Source: Bacteroidales bacterium (GTDB lineage: Bacteria; Bacteroidota; Bacteroidia; Bacteroidales; F082). Taken from it: 7,619 nt of DNA. The stretch lies in NCBI GenBank assembly GCA_017428285.1, contig JAFRRE010000152.1:1-7619 (forward strand). Direction: 5' to 3'. The translations under genes were made by a program, and so were the position numbers. This document shows, one piece after another, positions 1 through 6,542 of this stretch; position 1 is the stretch's first letter; each line of letters begins with the position of its first letter. A model generated the notes under the pieces. It was not told where the DNA came from and ran no database searches. It saw only the letters and a program-made list of their open reading frames with translations.

Positions 1-2
1 CG

Positions 3-764
3 TGGAAAAACGCGGTGGAAGATATGTTCGGCCTCGTCATTATGTGCGACAAGAGCGACGGCGACCGCTATTACATCGAGAACCGCGAGGTGCTGGAGGA
101 TGACGGCCTGCAACGCTGGCTGCTCAGCACCATGGCGGTCAACAACACGCTGTTGGAAAACAAGTCGCTCAGCGACCGCATCCTGTTGGAAAGCATCCCC
201 TCAGGCCAGGACTTCCTCGCCACGGTCATGGAAGCGATGAAGAAAAACCGATTACTGGAAATCACCTATAAAGGCTTTTGGAGCGAAAACGAGCACACAT
301 TCCCCGTGGCACCCTATTGCGTGAAACTGTTCCGGCAGCGGTGGTACATGGTGGGTAACAGCATCTATGAAGACAAGATCCGAATCTATTCCTTGGACCG
401 CGTACTGGAGGTCCAGCTGTCGGAAGAGACCTTCAAATATCCCAAGAAATTCAACCCAGAGAACTACTTCAAAGGCTGTTTCGGAATCATTCGCGATGAG
501 AATTGCCCCATCGAGACCGTAAAACTGAAAGTGAGCGCCAACCAAGCCAACTACCTGCGTTCCCTACCCTTGCACCCTTCGCAGAAGGAGTTGGTGCATA
601 CGGGCGAATACAGCATCTTCTCCATCGAGGTGCGCCCCACCTTCGACTTCCAGCAAGAACTCCTTTGGAACGGCGATGCGCTCGAAGTGTTGGAGCCGCT
701 ATGGCTGCGCAAGGAAATGGCGGAGATGGTGAAACGGATGTGGAACAATTACAGCAAGAAATGA
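3..764 (+). CDS. WYL-domain transcriptional regulator, 5'-truncated by the window edge
   Basis: This is the C-terminal part of a WYL-family regulator, a class of DNA-binding proteins that sense a ligand through the WYL domain. The frame is open to the window start and reads W-K-N-A-V-E-D-M-F-G. This resembles the linker after the N-terminal winged helix in Bacteroidota WYL proteins, so the GTG at 15 is probably an internal valine and the true start lies upstream. Counting from that GTG, the WYL core is R-Q-R-W-Y-M-V-G at residues 107-114, preceded by the strand I-T-Y-K-G-F (83-88) and followed by R-I-Y-S-L-D-R-V (123-130), a pattern typical of the domain. The last 60 or so residues resemble the WCX C-terminal extension. 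The stop overlaps the start of the exonuclease gene by ATGA, so the two are probably co-transcribed. Its targets and ligand cannot be told from sequence. Confidence 0.88.
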   Translation, partial: WKNAVEDMFGLVIMCDKSDGDRYYIENREVLEDDGLQRWLLSTMAVNNTLLENKSLSDRILLESIPSGQDFLATVMEAMKKNRLLEITYKGFWSENEHTFPVAPYCVKLFRQRWYMVGNSIYEDKIRIYSLDRVLEVQLSEETFKYPKKFNPENYFKGCFGIIRDENCPIETVKLKVSANQANYLRSLPLHPSQKELVHTGEYSIFSIEVRPTFDFQQELLWNGDALEVLEPLWLRKEMAEMVKRMWNNYSKK

Positions 765-1255
765 ACTCCTTCGCCGCCATAGACTTCGAGACCGCCAACA
801 ACGAACGCACCAGCGTGTGCAGCGTCGGCGTGGTGATCGTGAAAGAGGGCGAGTTTGTTGACTCGTTCTATTCGCTTATTCAGCCGGAGCCGAATTATTA
901 CCTTTATTGGAATACAATGGTGCACGGTATTACCAAGGAGGACACCGAGGATGCGCCCGTGTTCCCGTATGTTTGGAAGCAAATTGAGCCGCTTATTGAG
1001 GGCCTACCTCTCGTGGCCCACAACAGCCCTTTCGACGAGGGTTGCCTCAAGGCCGTGATGCGCTGCTACCAGATGGATTACCCTGACTACCAGTTCTATT
1101 GCACCTATCGGGCCTCGCGAAAGCACTTCGGCAAGCTGCTTCCCAACCATCAACTCCACACCGTGGCAGCAGCCTGCGGCTATGATTTGCTCAACCATCA
1201 CCACGCGCTCGCCGATGCCGAGGCCTGCGCTTGGATTGCAAGGGAGATTTTGTAA
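761..1255 (+). CDS. DEDDh-family 3'-5' exonuclease (DnaQ/epsilon-like)
   Basis: A 164-residue stand-alone exonuclease domain of the DnaQ-like superfamily, which removes 3'-terminal nucleotides from DNA or RNA using two metal ions. All motifs are present: ExoI D8-F-E10-T, ExoII H-N-S-P-F-D92, and ExoIII H147-x-A-x-x-D152, which places it in the DEDDh group. There is no C-terminal BRCT or polymerase domain, so it is not a full polymerase subunit; a repair or RNA-trimming role is possible, but the substrate is unknown. The ATG at 761 was chosen over the longer frame opening at 503 because it starts directly before the domain, forms an ATGA overlap with the WYL regulator stop, and the extra 86 upstream residues are only an out-of-frame reading of the WYL gene. 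Expression is probably by translational coupling. Confidence 0.9.
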   Translation: MNSFAAIDFETANNERTSVCSVGVVIVKEGEFVDSFYSLIQPEPNYYLYWNTMVHGITKEDTEDAPVFPYVWKQIEPLIEGLPLVAHNSPFDEGCLKAVMRCYQMDYPDYQFYCTYRASRKHFGKLLPNHQLHTVAAACGYDLLNHHHALADAEACAWIAREIL

Positions 1256-1259
1256 TTCC

Positions 1260-1400
1260 ATTCGGAATTTATTGTAGTTTTGCAGAAAATTCCGAATAGG
1301 AATAGCAATCAAATCAGAATTTATTGTAATTTTACAGAAAAATCGGAATAAAATTGGTTTCAATTCGGAATTTATTGTAGTTTTGCAGAAAATTCCGAAT
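1260..1400. repeat. Three tandem palindromic units (about 38 bp each, 51-52 bp period)
   Basis: Units lie at 1260-1297, 1312-1349 and 1363-1400. Units 1 and 3 are identical over 38 bp: an 11-bp arm ATTCGGAATTT, a 16-bp centre, and the exact reverse complement AAATTCCGAAT. Unit 2 is diverged: its left arm differs at two positions, its right arm is altered, and the arms no longer pair well. The centre of each unit contains a Bacteroidota -7-like box: TAGTTTTG at 1275-1282 and 1378-1385, and the weakened TAATTTTA at 1327-1334. The array fills the gap between the exonuclease stop and the ATPase start almost completely, with unrelated 13-14 bp spacers between units. The spacing and unit number do not fit a CRISPR array. 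Confidence 0.9.
1354..1385 (+). promoter_or_regulatory. Bacteroidota-type promoter inside repeat unit 3
   Basis: The -7 box TAGTTTTG (1378-1385) matches TAnnTTTG exactly. A partial -33 box, TTG at 1354-1356, sits 21 bp upstream in the spacer. Transcription would start near 1390, inside the right arm of the palindrome, giving a very short leader before the ATG at 1405 with no Shine-Dalgarno sequence. The -7 box lies between the two palindrome arms, so any protein bound to the palindrome would be expected to affect this promoter. The start site is inferred from spacing only. Confidence 0.6.
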
Positions 1401-1404
1401 AAAA

Positions 1405-2670
1405 ATGGAGCAAACTTATATCAAACGCGAGACTTACCTTCAAAAGCTCATTGACCGAATGGACAATGGCGAAGTGAAAATCGTCACTGGTCCAAGGCGA
1501 TGCGGAAAGTCGTGGCTCCTCAAACGCATCTTCAAGGATTATCTGGTATACAATGGTGTAGCCGAAGAAAACATCATCATCGTTTCCTTCGACATGGAAG
1601 ACGAAGAGGAAATGTATGGCGACCTCTCCGAGCGTGGAGCCTTGAAAGAGTTCCTTTACAGCCGCATCACTTCGCCAAAAACCAATTATTATGTCATTCT
1701 AGATGAAGTGCAAGAGGTGGAGGGTTTTGAAAAGATTGTCAACGGGCTGAATGCCAAGGACAATGTGGATGTTTACATCACTGGGAGCAATTCGCACTTC
1801 CTTTCTTCCGACATCCGAACCATCTTCCGCGGTCGCGGTGATGAAGTGCGCGTTTATCCACTTTCATTCAAGGAGTTTTGCTCAAACAGGACCGAGCCTA
1901 TTAACGAACTTTGGAAAGAATACTACACCTACGGAGGCATGCCCGGATTGCTCAACCATCATACTCCCGAGCAGAAAGTGGCTTACTTGCAACGGCTTTG
2001 GAGCAAGACCTACCTTGACGATGTGGTGGAACGCAATCATGTGAAAAACCGCGAGGCCCTTTCTGCGCTTGCCGATGCGCTATGTTCCTCCATCGGTTCC
2101 TTGACCAATCCCAACCGCATCAGCAATGTGATGCAAAGTGTTCAAAAAAACAAAATCGACCCAGAAACTGTCGGAAACTACATTGATTACCTTGAGGAGG
2201 CCTTCCTTTTCGAAGGCGCAAAACGCTTTAATATCAAGGGAAACAAATATTTTGAAAGCATTAAGAAATACTATGCCGTCGATGTAGGACTACGCAATGC
2301 CAAACTCAATTTCCGTCAGCAAGAAATCACTCACATCATGGAAAATGTCATATATAATGAATTGAGGATAAGAGGTTTCAGCGTAGATGTGGGATTGGTG
2401 GAAAGTCGCGAAATGCGTGAAGGCAAGATGGCCTACATACAATACGAAATCGACTTCATCGCACAAAACGGGATGGACAAGTACTATATCCAATCCGCCT
2501 TCAAGATGGACGACGGCGAAAAACAAGAACATGAAATCCGCTCGCTGCAAAAAGTAGACGACAACTTCAAAAAAATCGTCATCACTGGAGACGACATCGC
2601 CACCTATACCGATGCAAAAGGTATAGTTTATATGGGATTATTTCAATTTTTAAAAGGAGAATTACTATGA
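1405..2670 (+). CDS. AAA_14/DUF4143 family ATP-binding protein (variant with degenerate nuclease-like motif)
   Basis: A 421-residue AAA-superfamily ATPase of the AAA_14 plus DUF4143 architecture, widespread in Bacteroidota and of unknown function. Walker A is G29-P-R-R-C-G-K35-S, and Walker B is V-I-L-D100-E101-V-Q. Y-I-T-G-S-N-S (124-130) fits a sensor-1 position, and F-R-G-R (141-144) and P-L-S-F-K-E-F (152-158) are usual in the family. Residues about 220-270 look like a winged helix. The C-terminus resembles a PD-(D/E)XK fold, with E313 and D350 kept, but the usual E-x-K is Q363-S-A365, so nuclease activity is doubtful. The ATG at 1405 follows the repeat-borne promoter closely. The stop overlaps the carbonic anhydrase start by ATGA. 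No partner toxin or restriction gene is visible nearby. Confidence 0.9.
   Translation: MEQTYIKRETYLQKLIDRMDNGEVKIVTGPRRCGKSWLLKRIFKDYLVYNGVAEENIIIVSFDMEDEEEMYGDLSERGALKEFLYSRITSPKTNYYVILDEVQEVEGFEKIVNGLNAKDNVDVYITGSNSHFLSSDIRTIFRGRGDEVRVYPLSFKEFCSNRTEPINELWKEYYTYGGMPGLLNHHTPEQKVAYLQRLWSKTYLDDVVERNHVKNREALSALADALCSSIGSLTNPNRISNVMQSVQKNKIDPETVGNYIDYLEEAFLFEGAKRFNIKGNKYFESIKKYYAVDVGLRNAKLNFRQQEITHIMENVIYNELRIRGFSVDVGLVESREMREGKMAYIQYEIDFIAQNGMDKYYIQSAFKMDDGEKQEHEIRSLQKVDDNFKKIVITGDDIATYTDAKGIVYMGLFQFLKGELL
2654..2660 (+). promoter_or_regulatory. Ribosome binding site for the carbonic anhydrase gene
   Basis: AAGGAGA lies 6 bases before the ATG at 2667, inside the last codons of the ATPase gene. 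It is the only strong Shine-Dalgarno sequence noticed in the window, and it supports the ATGA-overlapping start and initiation in addition to coupling. Confidence 0.7.
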
Positions 2671-3215
2671 AAACAGATTCAAAACAAGCCTTAGATCTAC
2701 TCAAAGCAGGTAACGCCCGTTTTGTTTCAGGTACATTGGCACCAAAAGACGACTATGCAACTTTGCGGGAGCAACTCAGCGCCAGTCAGCATCCCTTCGC
2801 TGTGGTAGTATGCTGCTCCGACAGCCGCGTGGCACCCGAGATTATCTTCGACCAAAAGCTTGGTGACCTCTTCGTCATCCGTAATGCAGGCAACATCGTG
2901 GATGAGGAAGTGCTCGGCTCCATTGAATATGCCGTTGAGCATCTGGAAACGCCTCTGGTGGTCATCTTAGGCCATTCTTGCTGCGGCGCCGTCACTGCGA
3001 CCTGTCAAGGCGGCGATTTGCCCGGCCATATCCTGGATTTAGCCAAACGCATCAAGCCTTCCATCAACACGAACTGCTGCATCGATGACAATGCCCGTAG
3101 TCATGCAAGAAGAATGGCACAAATGATTGAAGAAGATGAAATCATCCATCATGTTGGCGCCAAAGTCGTTGCGGCTTTCTACGATCTTCAAAGCGGAAAA
3201 GTGGAATGGCTGTAA
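2667..3215 (+). CDS. Beta-class carbonic anhydrase
   Basis: A cytoplasmic zinc enzyme that interconverts CO2 and bicarbonate, supplying bicarbonate for carboxylations and helping pH balance. The 182 residues carry the beta-class signature: C50-S-D52-S-R54 with the first zinc cysteine and the Asp/Arg dyad, then G-H103-S-C-C106-G with the remaining His and Cys ligands. The stretch V-I-R-N-A-G-N (70-76) is also characteristic. Length is on the short side of the family but complete, with no signal peptide. The start overlaps the upstream ATPase stop by ATGA and has a good ribosome binding site, so it is likely read from the repeat-associated promoter upstream of the ATPase. No clear separate promoter was seen inside the end of the ATPase gene. 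Pairing with an AAA_14/DUF4143 ATPase has no obvious metabolic sense. Confidence 0.95.
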   Translation: MKTDSKQALDLLKAGNARFVSGTLAPKDDYATLREQLSASQHPFAVVVCCSDSRVAPEIIFDQKLGDLFVIRNAGNIVDEEVLGSIEYAVEHLETPLVVILGHSCCGAVTATCQGGDLPGHILDLAKRIKPSINTNCCIDDNARSHARRMAQMIEEDEIIHHVGAKVVAAFYDLQSGKVEWL

Positions 3216-3227
3216 CGAGGTTTTCCT

Positions 3228-3235
3228 TATTTTTG
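3228..3235 (+). promoter_or_regulatory. Putative -7 element for the amidohydrolase gene
   Basis: TATTTTTG matches TAnnTTTG and sits 25 bp before the ATG at 3261, in the 45-bp gap after the carbonic anhydrase stop. No clear TTTG -33 box is found 19-21 bp upstream; that position falls in the last codons of the carbonic anhydrase gene. It may be a weak promoter, and read-through from upstream remains possible. Confidence 0.45.
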
Positions 3236-3260
3236 CCGCCCAATCCAGAGACATCTAAAC

Positions 3261-4889
3261 ATGAAAACACATACAAAACACATAACTTTAGCGTTCATCG
3301 CTGCAATCCTGACCTTTATGACCGCATGCAACCCAAAAACACCCGTCGACCTTATCGTCCACAATGCCAACATCTATACCGTAGACAACGACTTCTCGAA
3401 AGCCCAAGCCTTTGCCGTGAAAGACGGTAAGTTTGTCGCCGTCGGCGATGAAGAGACCATTATGCGCCAATACGCGGCCAAGGAAACCATCGACGCACAA
3501 GGCGATGCGGTGTATCCCGGCTTCATGGATGGACACAGCCACTTCACTGGCTACGGCGAGAACCTTGTCCGCTGGGCCGACCTGAAAGGTTGCCGCTCCT
3601 ACGACGAAGTCATCGAGCGCCTCAAAGTACACGACAGCCTCTACCCTGCCGAATGGCTCTTGGGTCGCGGCTGGGACCAAAACCTCTGGGAAGTGGCCGA
3701 GTTCCCCGATAACGAAAAGCTTGCAGAGGCCTTCCCCAACAAGAAAGTCCTGCTGACCCGTGTGGATGGTCATGCCGTGTTGGTTTCCAAAGAAGTTCTT
3801 GCTTTGGCCAACATTGACGCGAACACTAAGATGGACGGCGGCATGGCCATCGTCAAAGAAGGTCGTTGCACAGGTGTGCTGTTGGACAACCTCGCCGATG
3901 CTGCCAAGGCCTTGGTGCCCAAGATGGAGACTGCACAAAGCATTCAAGCCCTGCTCAAGGCACAAGAGGACTGCATGGCCGTCGGCCTGACCAGCGTCAC
4001 CGATGCCGGACAAGACATCGCTACTATTGAACTTATAGACAGCCTGCAACAAACTGGTCAACTCAAGATGCACGTCAACGCCATGGTCAACCCTGATGAT
4101 GAGACAATGGACCACTTCATGCGTCAAGGTGTCATCGACAAGGAAAGGCTCACCGTCCGCAGCGTGAAGATCTATGCCGACGGAGCCTTGGGTTCACGCG
4201 GTGCAAAACTACTTGAACCTTACACCGACGACCCGACCAACGACGGTTTAATTCTCGAAAGCGACAAGTTCTACCGTCATGTCTGCCAAAAGGCCTACGA
4301 TGCTGGTTATCAAGTCTGCTGCCATGCCATCGGCGACGGCGGCGTGCACCATATTTTGGACATCTTTTCGGAATACTTGAAAGGCAAAAACGATTTACGC
4401 TGGCGCATCGAACACTCGCAAACCGTGGCCGACGCGGACTTCCAACGCTTTGGTGAATTCTCTGTCATCCCTTCCATTCAAACCACCCACTGCACTTCCG
4501 ACATGGACTGGGCTGGTGAACGCCTTGGCGAGCGCATCAAGAATGCTTACACCTACCAGCAACTCCTGCAACAAAACGGCTGGGTCGTCAACGGCACAGA
4601 CTTCCCCATTGAGGACATCAGTCCCATCTATACCTTCTATGCTGCTGTGGCTCGTAAGCACTTGGATGGCACGCCCGCAGAAGGCTTCCAGATGGAAAAT
4701 GCCTTAAGCCGCGAGCAAGCCTTGCATTCCATCACGATTTGGGTGGCCAAAGGATGCTTCCTTGAAGGTCGTAAAGGCAGCATTGAAGTGGGGAAAGACG
4801 CCGATTTCGTTATCCTTGACAGAGACTTGATGACTGTGGCAGAAAATGATATTCCCATGGCCAAAGTGAAGATGTGTAACATTCATTAA
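3261..4889 (+). CDS. Amidohydrolase family 3 (YtcJ-like) predicted lipoprotein
   Basis: A 542-residue metal-dependent hydrolase of the amidohydrolase superfamily, YtcJ-like branch. A short basic start and a hydrophobic stretch (8-20) lead to M-T-A-C23, a plausible lipobox, so the protein is probably secreted and lipid-anchored at Cys23. Metal-site motifs follow in order: G-F-M-D-G-H92-S-H94, R-V-D-G-H171, V-K303-I-Y-A-D-G-A-L-G, C-H355-A-I-G-D-G, R-I-E-H385-S-Q and N-G-T-D447-F-P-I-E. The composite beta domain closes with K-G-S-I-E-V-G-K-D-A-D-F (505-516), typical of the superfamily. The substrate is unknown; relatives hydrolyse amides, formamides or cyclic amides. The extreme C-terminus (V-K-M-C-N-I-H) ends before the usual last beta strand with a D/N-G-K/E-x-V-Y pattern, so a small terminal frame change is possible. 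Confidence 0.9.
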   Translation: MKTHTKHITLAFIAAILTFMTACNPKTPVDLIVHNANIYTVDNDFSKAQAFAVKDGKFVAVGDEETIMRQYAAKETIDAQGDAVYPGFMDGHSHFTGYGENLVRWADLKGCRSYDEVIERLKVHDSLYPAEWLLGRGWDQNLWEVAEFPDNEKLAEAFPNKKVLLTRVDGHAVLVSKEVLALANIDANTKMDGGMAIVKEGRCTGVLLDNLADAAKALVPKMETAQSIQALLKAQEDCMAVGLTSVTDAGQDIATIELIDSLQQTGQLKMHVNAMVNPDDETMDHFMRQGVIDKERLTVRSVKIYADGALGSRGAKLLEPYTDDPTNDGLILESDKFYRHVCQKAYDAGYQVCCHAIGDGGVHHILDIFSEYLKGKNDLRWRIEHSQTVADADFQRFGEFSVIPSIQTTHCTSDMDWAGERLGERIKNAYTYQQLLQQNGWVVNGTDFPIEDISPIYTFYAAVARKHLDGTPAEGFQMENALSREQALHSITIWVAKGCFLEGRKGSIEVGKDADFVILDRDLMTVAENDIPMAKVKMCNIH

Positions 4890-4911
4890 GGAAACCGTTA
4901 TATCCCTGAAC

Positions 4912-4991
4912 ATTTGTGGATTTTCGACATTTTTCAGAAAATAAATTTGTGGATTTTCGACATTTTTCAGAAAATAAATTTGTGGATTTTC
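4912..4991. repeat. 33-bp direct repeat array, two full copies plus a partial third
   Basis: Copies at 4912-4944 and 4945-4977 are identical, and a third begins at 4978 and matches for 14 bases (ATTTGTGGATTTTC) before diverging. Each full copy has a short inverted repeat, ATTTTC and GAAAAT, separated by 11 bp (4920-4925 with 4937-4942 in the first copy). The period is a multiple of three, which creates a spurious open frame with a repeated peptide. The array lies between the amidohydrolase stop and the second ATPase promoter. The core TTTTTCAGAAAAT resembles TTTTGCAGAAAAT in the first array. Confidence 0.9.
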
Positions 4992-5010
4992 AACAAATAT
5001 TCTATTTTTG
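4979..5010 (+). promoter_or_regulatory. Bacteroidota-type promoter for the second ATPase
   Basis: TTTG (4979-4982), 20 bp, then TATTTTTG (5003-5010) matches the Bacteroidota -33/-7 consensus and spacing very well. The -33 box is part of the third, partial repeat copy, while the -7 box lies in sequence that no longer matches the repeat. The gene starts 26 bp after the -7 box with an A/T-rich leader and no Shine-Dalgarno sequence. Confidence 0.7.
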
Positions 5011-5036
5011 CGCGGTAAATCAATATATTAAGTTAT

Positions 5037-6368
5037 ATGATATTCAAACGCAAACTATACGACACCATGATTCTGTGGAAAAGCCAACGAAAAGGAGAGA
5101 CTGCCTTGCTCATCAAAGGAGCAAGACGAGTCGGAAAATCCACGCTTGTTGAAGAATTTGCCAAACGCGAATACAAGTCGTACATCCTCATCGATTTTTC
5201 AAAGACCGACAAGGAAGTAGAGTCGCTTTTCGACAACATGATGAACCTCGACTACTTCTTCATACGTCTGCAAAACATTTTTGGAATAACGTTGCACCAG
5301 CGCGAATCAGTGATTGTATTTGACGAGGTGCAGAACTTTCCTCCTGCCCGACAAGCCATCAAACATTTGGTGAAAGACGGCAGATTTGACTATATAGAGA
5401 CCGGTTCGCTCCTCTCAATAAAAAAGAACATCAAAGACATCATCATACCCAGCGAGGAACATGCCGAGACCTTGTTCCCGATGGATTTTGAGGAGTTTTA
5501 TTGGGCTTGTGGAAACGATACAACTCCACAGCAACTTCGTGAATCATTCCTAATGAAAATGCCTATGGGCGATGCCGTTCACCGTCGTTGGATGCGTGAT
5601 TTGAGGCTGTATATGTTGGTTGGTGGAATGCCACAAGCGGTCGACACTTATCTTCGTTACAAAGATATGAGATCGGTGGACGAGACCAAACGGGAAATCA
5701 TCGAATTGTATTACAACGACTTCCGCCGCATCGACACGACGGGGCGTGCTTCGCGGCTTTTTTCCGCCATTCCAGGGCAGTTGAACACGAATGCCTCCCG
5801 CTATCAAGTCGGAAGTGTCATAGAAAACCAAACTGCCGATCGCGTCGCTGAAGTGATTGCCGACATGGAAGACAGCCAAACCGTCACAATGGCCTACCAT
5901 GTCAACGATCCTAATGTGGGCATGGGGCTGTTCAAGGATTACAACCGCTATAAAATGTTCATCGCCGACACGGGGCTGTTCGTGACGCTCGCCTTTTGGG
6001 ACAAGGATTATACCGAGAATCTGATTTACAACAAATTATTGTCCGACAAATTGGCGGCTAATCTTGGGTATGTCTACGAGAATCTTGTTGCACAAATGTT
6101 ACGCACGTCAGGCAATCAGTTGTTTTATTACACTTTTCCCACCGAGAATGGCAACAAGAACTACGAAATCGACTTCATGCTTTCAAGGGGCAGCAAAATC
6201 ATCCCCATTGAGGTCAAGTCGTCTGGCTACAAAACGCACAGGTCGCTTGATGTGTTCTGCGGCAAATATCCATCTCGTATAGGCGACCGCATATTGCTAT
6301 ACACCAAAGACTTCCAAAAAGACGGCGCGACTTTGTGCTTGCCGGTTTATTATGCTCCTTTTTTATAA
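5037..6368 (+). CDS. AAA_14/DUF4143 family ATP-binding protein (variant with intact PD-(D/E)XK-like motif)
   Basis: A 443-residue ATPase of the same broad architecture as the protein at 1405-2670 but clearly a different subgroup. Walker A is G28-A-R-R-V-G-K34-S-T and Walker B is V-I-V-F-D96-E97-V-Q; I-E-T-G-S-L-L-S (120-127) fits sensor 1. P-M-D-F-E-E-F (148-154) and V-G-G-M-P-Q (195-200) are family hallmarks. The C-terminal DUF4143 region has Y-E348-N-L, Y-E-I-D379-F and I-E392-V-K394, a complete E...D...ExK set as in PD-(D/E)XK nuclease folds, though activity has not been shown for such proteins as far as I know. The ATG at 5037 opens the family's usual N-terminus and lies 26 bp after a good promoter. 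It appears monocistronic: the next gene is on the opposite strand. The cellular role is unknown. Confidence 0.9.
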   Translation: MIFKRKLYDTMILWKSQRKGETALLIKGARRVGKSTLVEEFAKREYKSYILIDFSKTDKEVESLFDNMMNLDYFFIRLQNIFGITLHQRESVIVFDEVQNFPPARQAIKHLVKDGRFDYIETGSLLSIKKNIKDIIIPSEEHAETLFPMDFEEFYWACGNDTTPQQLRESFLMKMPMGDAVHRRWMRDLRLYMLVGGMPQAVDTYLRYKDMRSVDETKREIIELYYNDFRRIDTTGRASRLFSAIPGQLNTNASRYQVGSVIENQTADRVAEVIADMEDSQTVTMAYHVNDPNVGMGLFKDYNRYKMFIADTGLFVTLAFWDKDYTENLIYNKLLSDKLAANLGYVYENLVAQMLRTSGNQLFYYTFPTENGNKNYEIDFMLSRGSKIIPIEVKSSGYKTHRSLDVFCGKYPSRIGDRILLYTKDFQKDGATLCLPVYYAPFL

Positions 6369-6542
6369 AGGGCAGGACGGTCACGCCATACAAATCGTTC
6401 CGATTGTGAAGTTTTGAAAAAAGACCTCGCCTACTCGATGAAACTTGAATTATTCTTTCGTCATTTTATGTTTTATGTTTATCCCAGACAGCTTTTACAG
6501 CCTTAGGTTATTTGAAATGCCAGTAACCAGAATCCCATAGCA
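6369..6542. other. Convergent noncoding gap
   Basis: These 174 bases separate the second ATPase (plus strand) from the cyclophilin-fusion gene (minus strand). There is no clear ORF, promoter or strong terminator. A tandem TTTTATG (6464-6477) and a weak 5-bp inverted repeat, GGTTA/TAACC (6506-6510 with 6524-6528), are all that is visible. A bidirectional terminator would be expected here, but no GC-rich stem with a T tract was found. Confidence 0.6.

Noticed and set aside
503..760. Longer open frame upstream of the exonuclease ATG, extending the protein by 86 residues
   Set aside because: It overlaps the WYL coding sequence in another frame, the residues are not part of any exonuclease fold, and the ATG at 761 gives a complete domain with an ATGA overlap.
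1260..1400. CRISPR array
   Set aside because: Only three units, one strongly diverged, with 13-14 bp spacers and promoter boxes inside the repeats; there are no cas genes in the window.
3288..4127. Long minus-strand open frame (279 codons) opposite the amidohydrolase
   Set aside because: It is the antisense shadow of a well-supported gene with all its metal-binding motifs; the peptide has no recognisable domain.
4916..5152. Open frame with the repeated peptide M-D-F-R-H-F-S-E-N-K-F-V
   Set aside because: It is a by-product of the 33-bp DNA repeat having a length divisible by three; it runs into the second ATPase gene in another frame and has no recognisable continuation.
1405..6368. Composite transposon flanked by the two ATPase genes
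   Set aside because: The ATPases differ in sequence and their upstream repeats differ, and no transposase or matching inverted ends were seen around the 1405-6368 block.
6506..6528. Bidirectional terminator formed by GGTTA/TAACC
   Set aside because: The stem is only 5 bp with a 13-base loop, is not GC-rich, and is not followed by a T tract on the strand needed.
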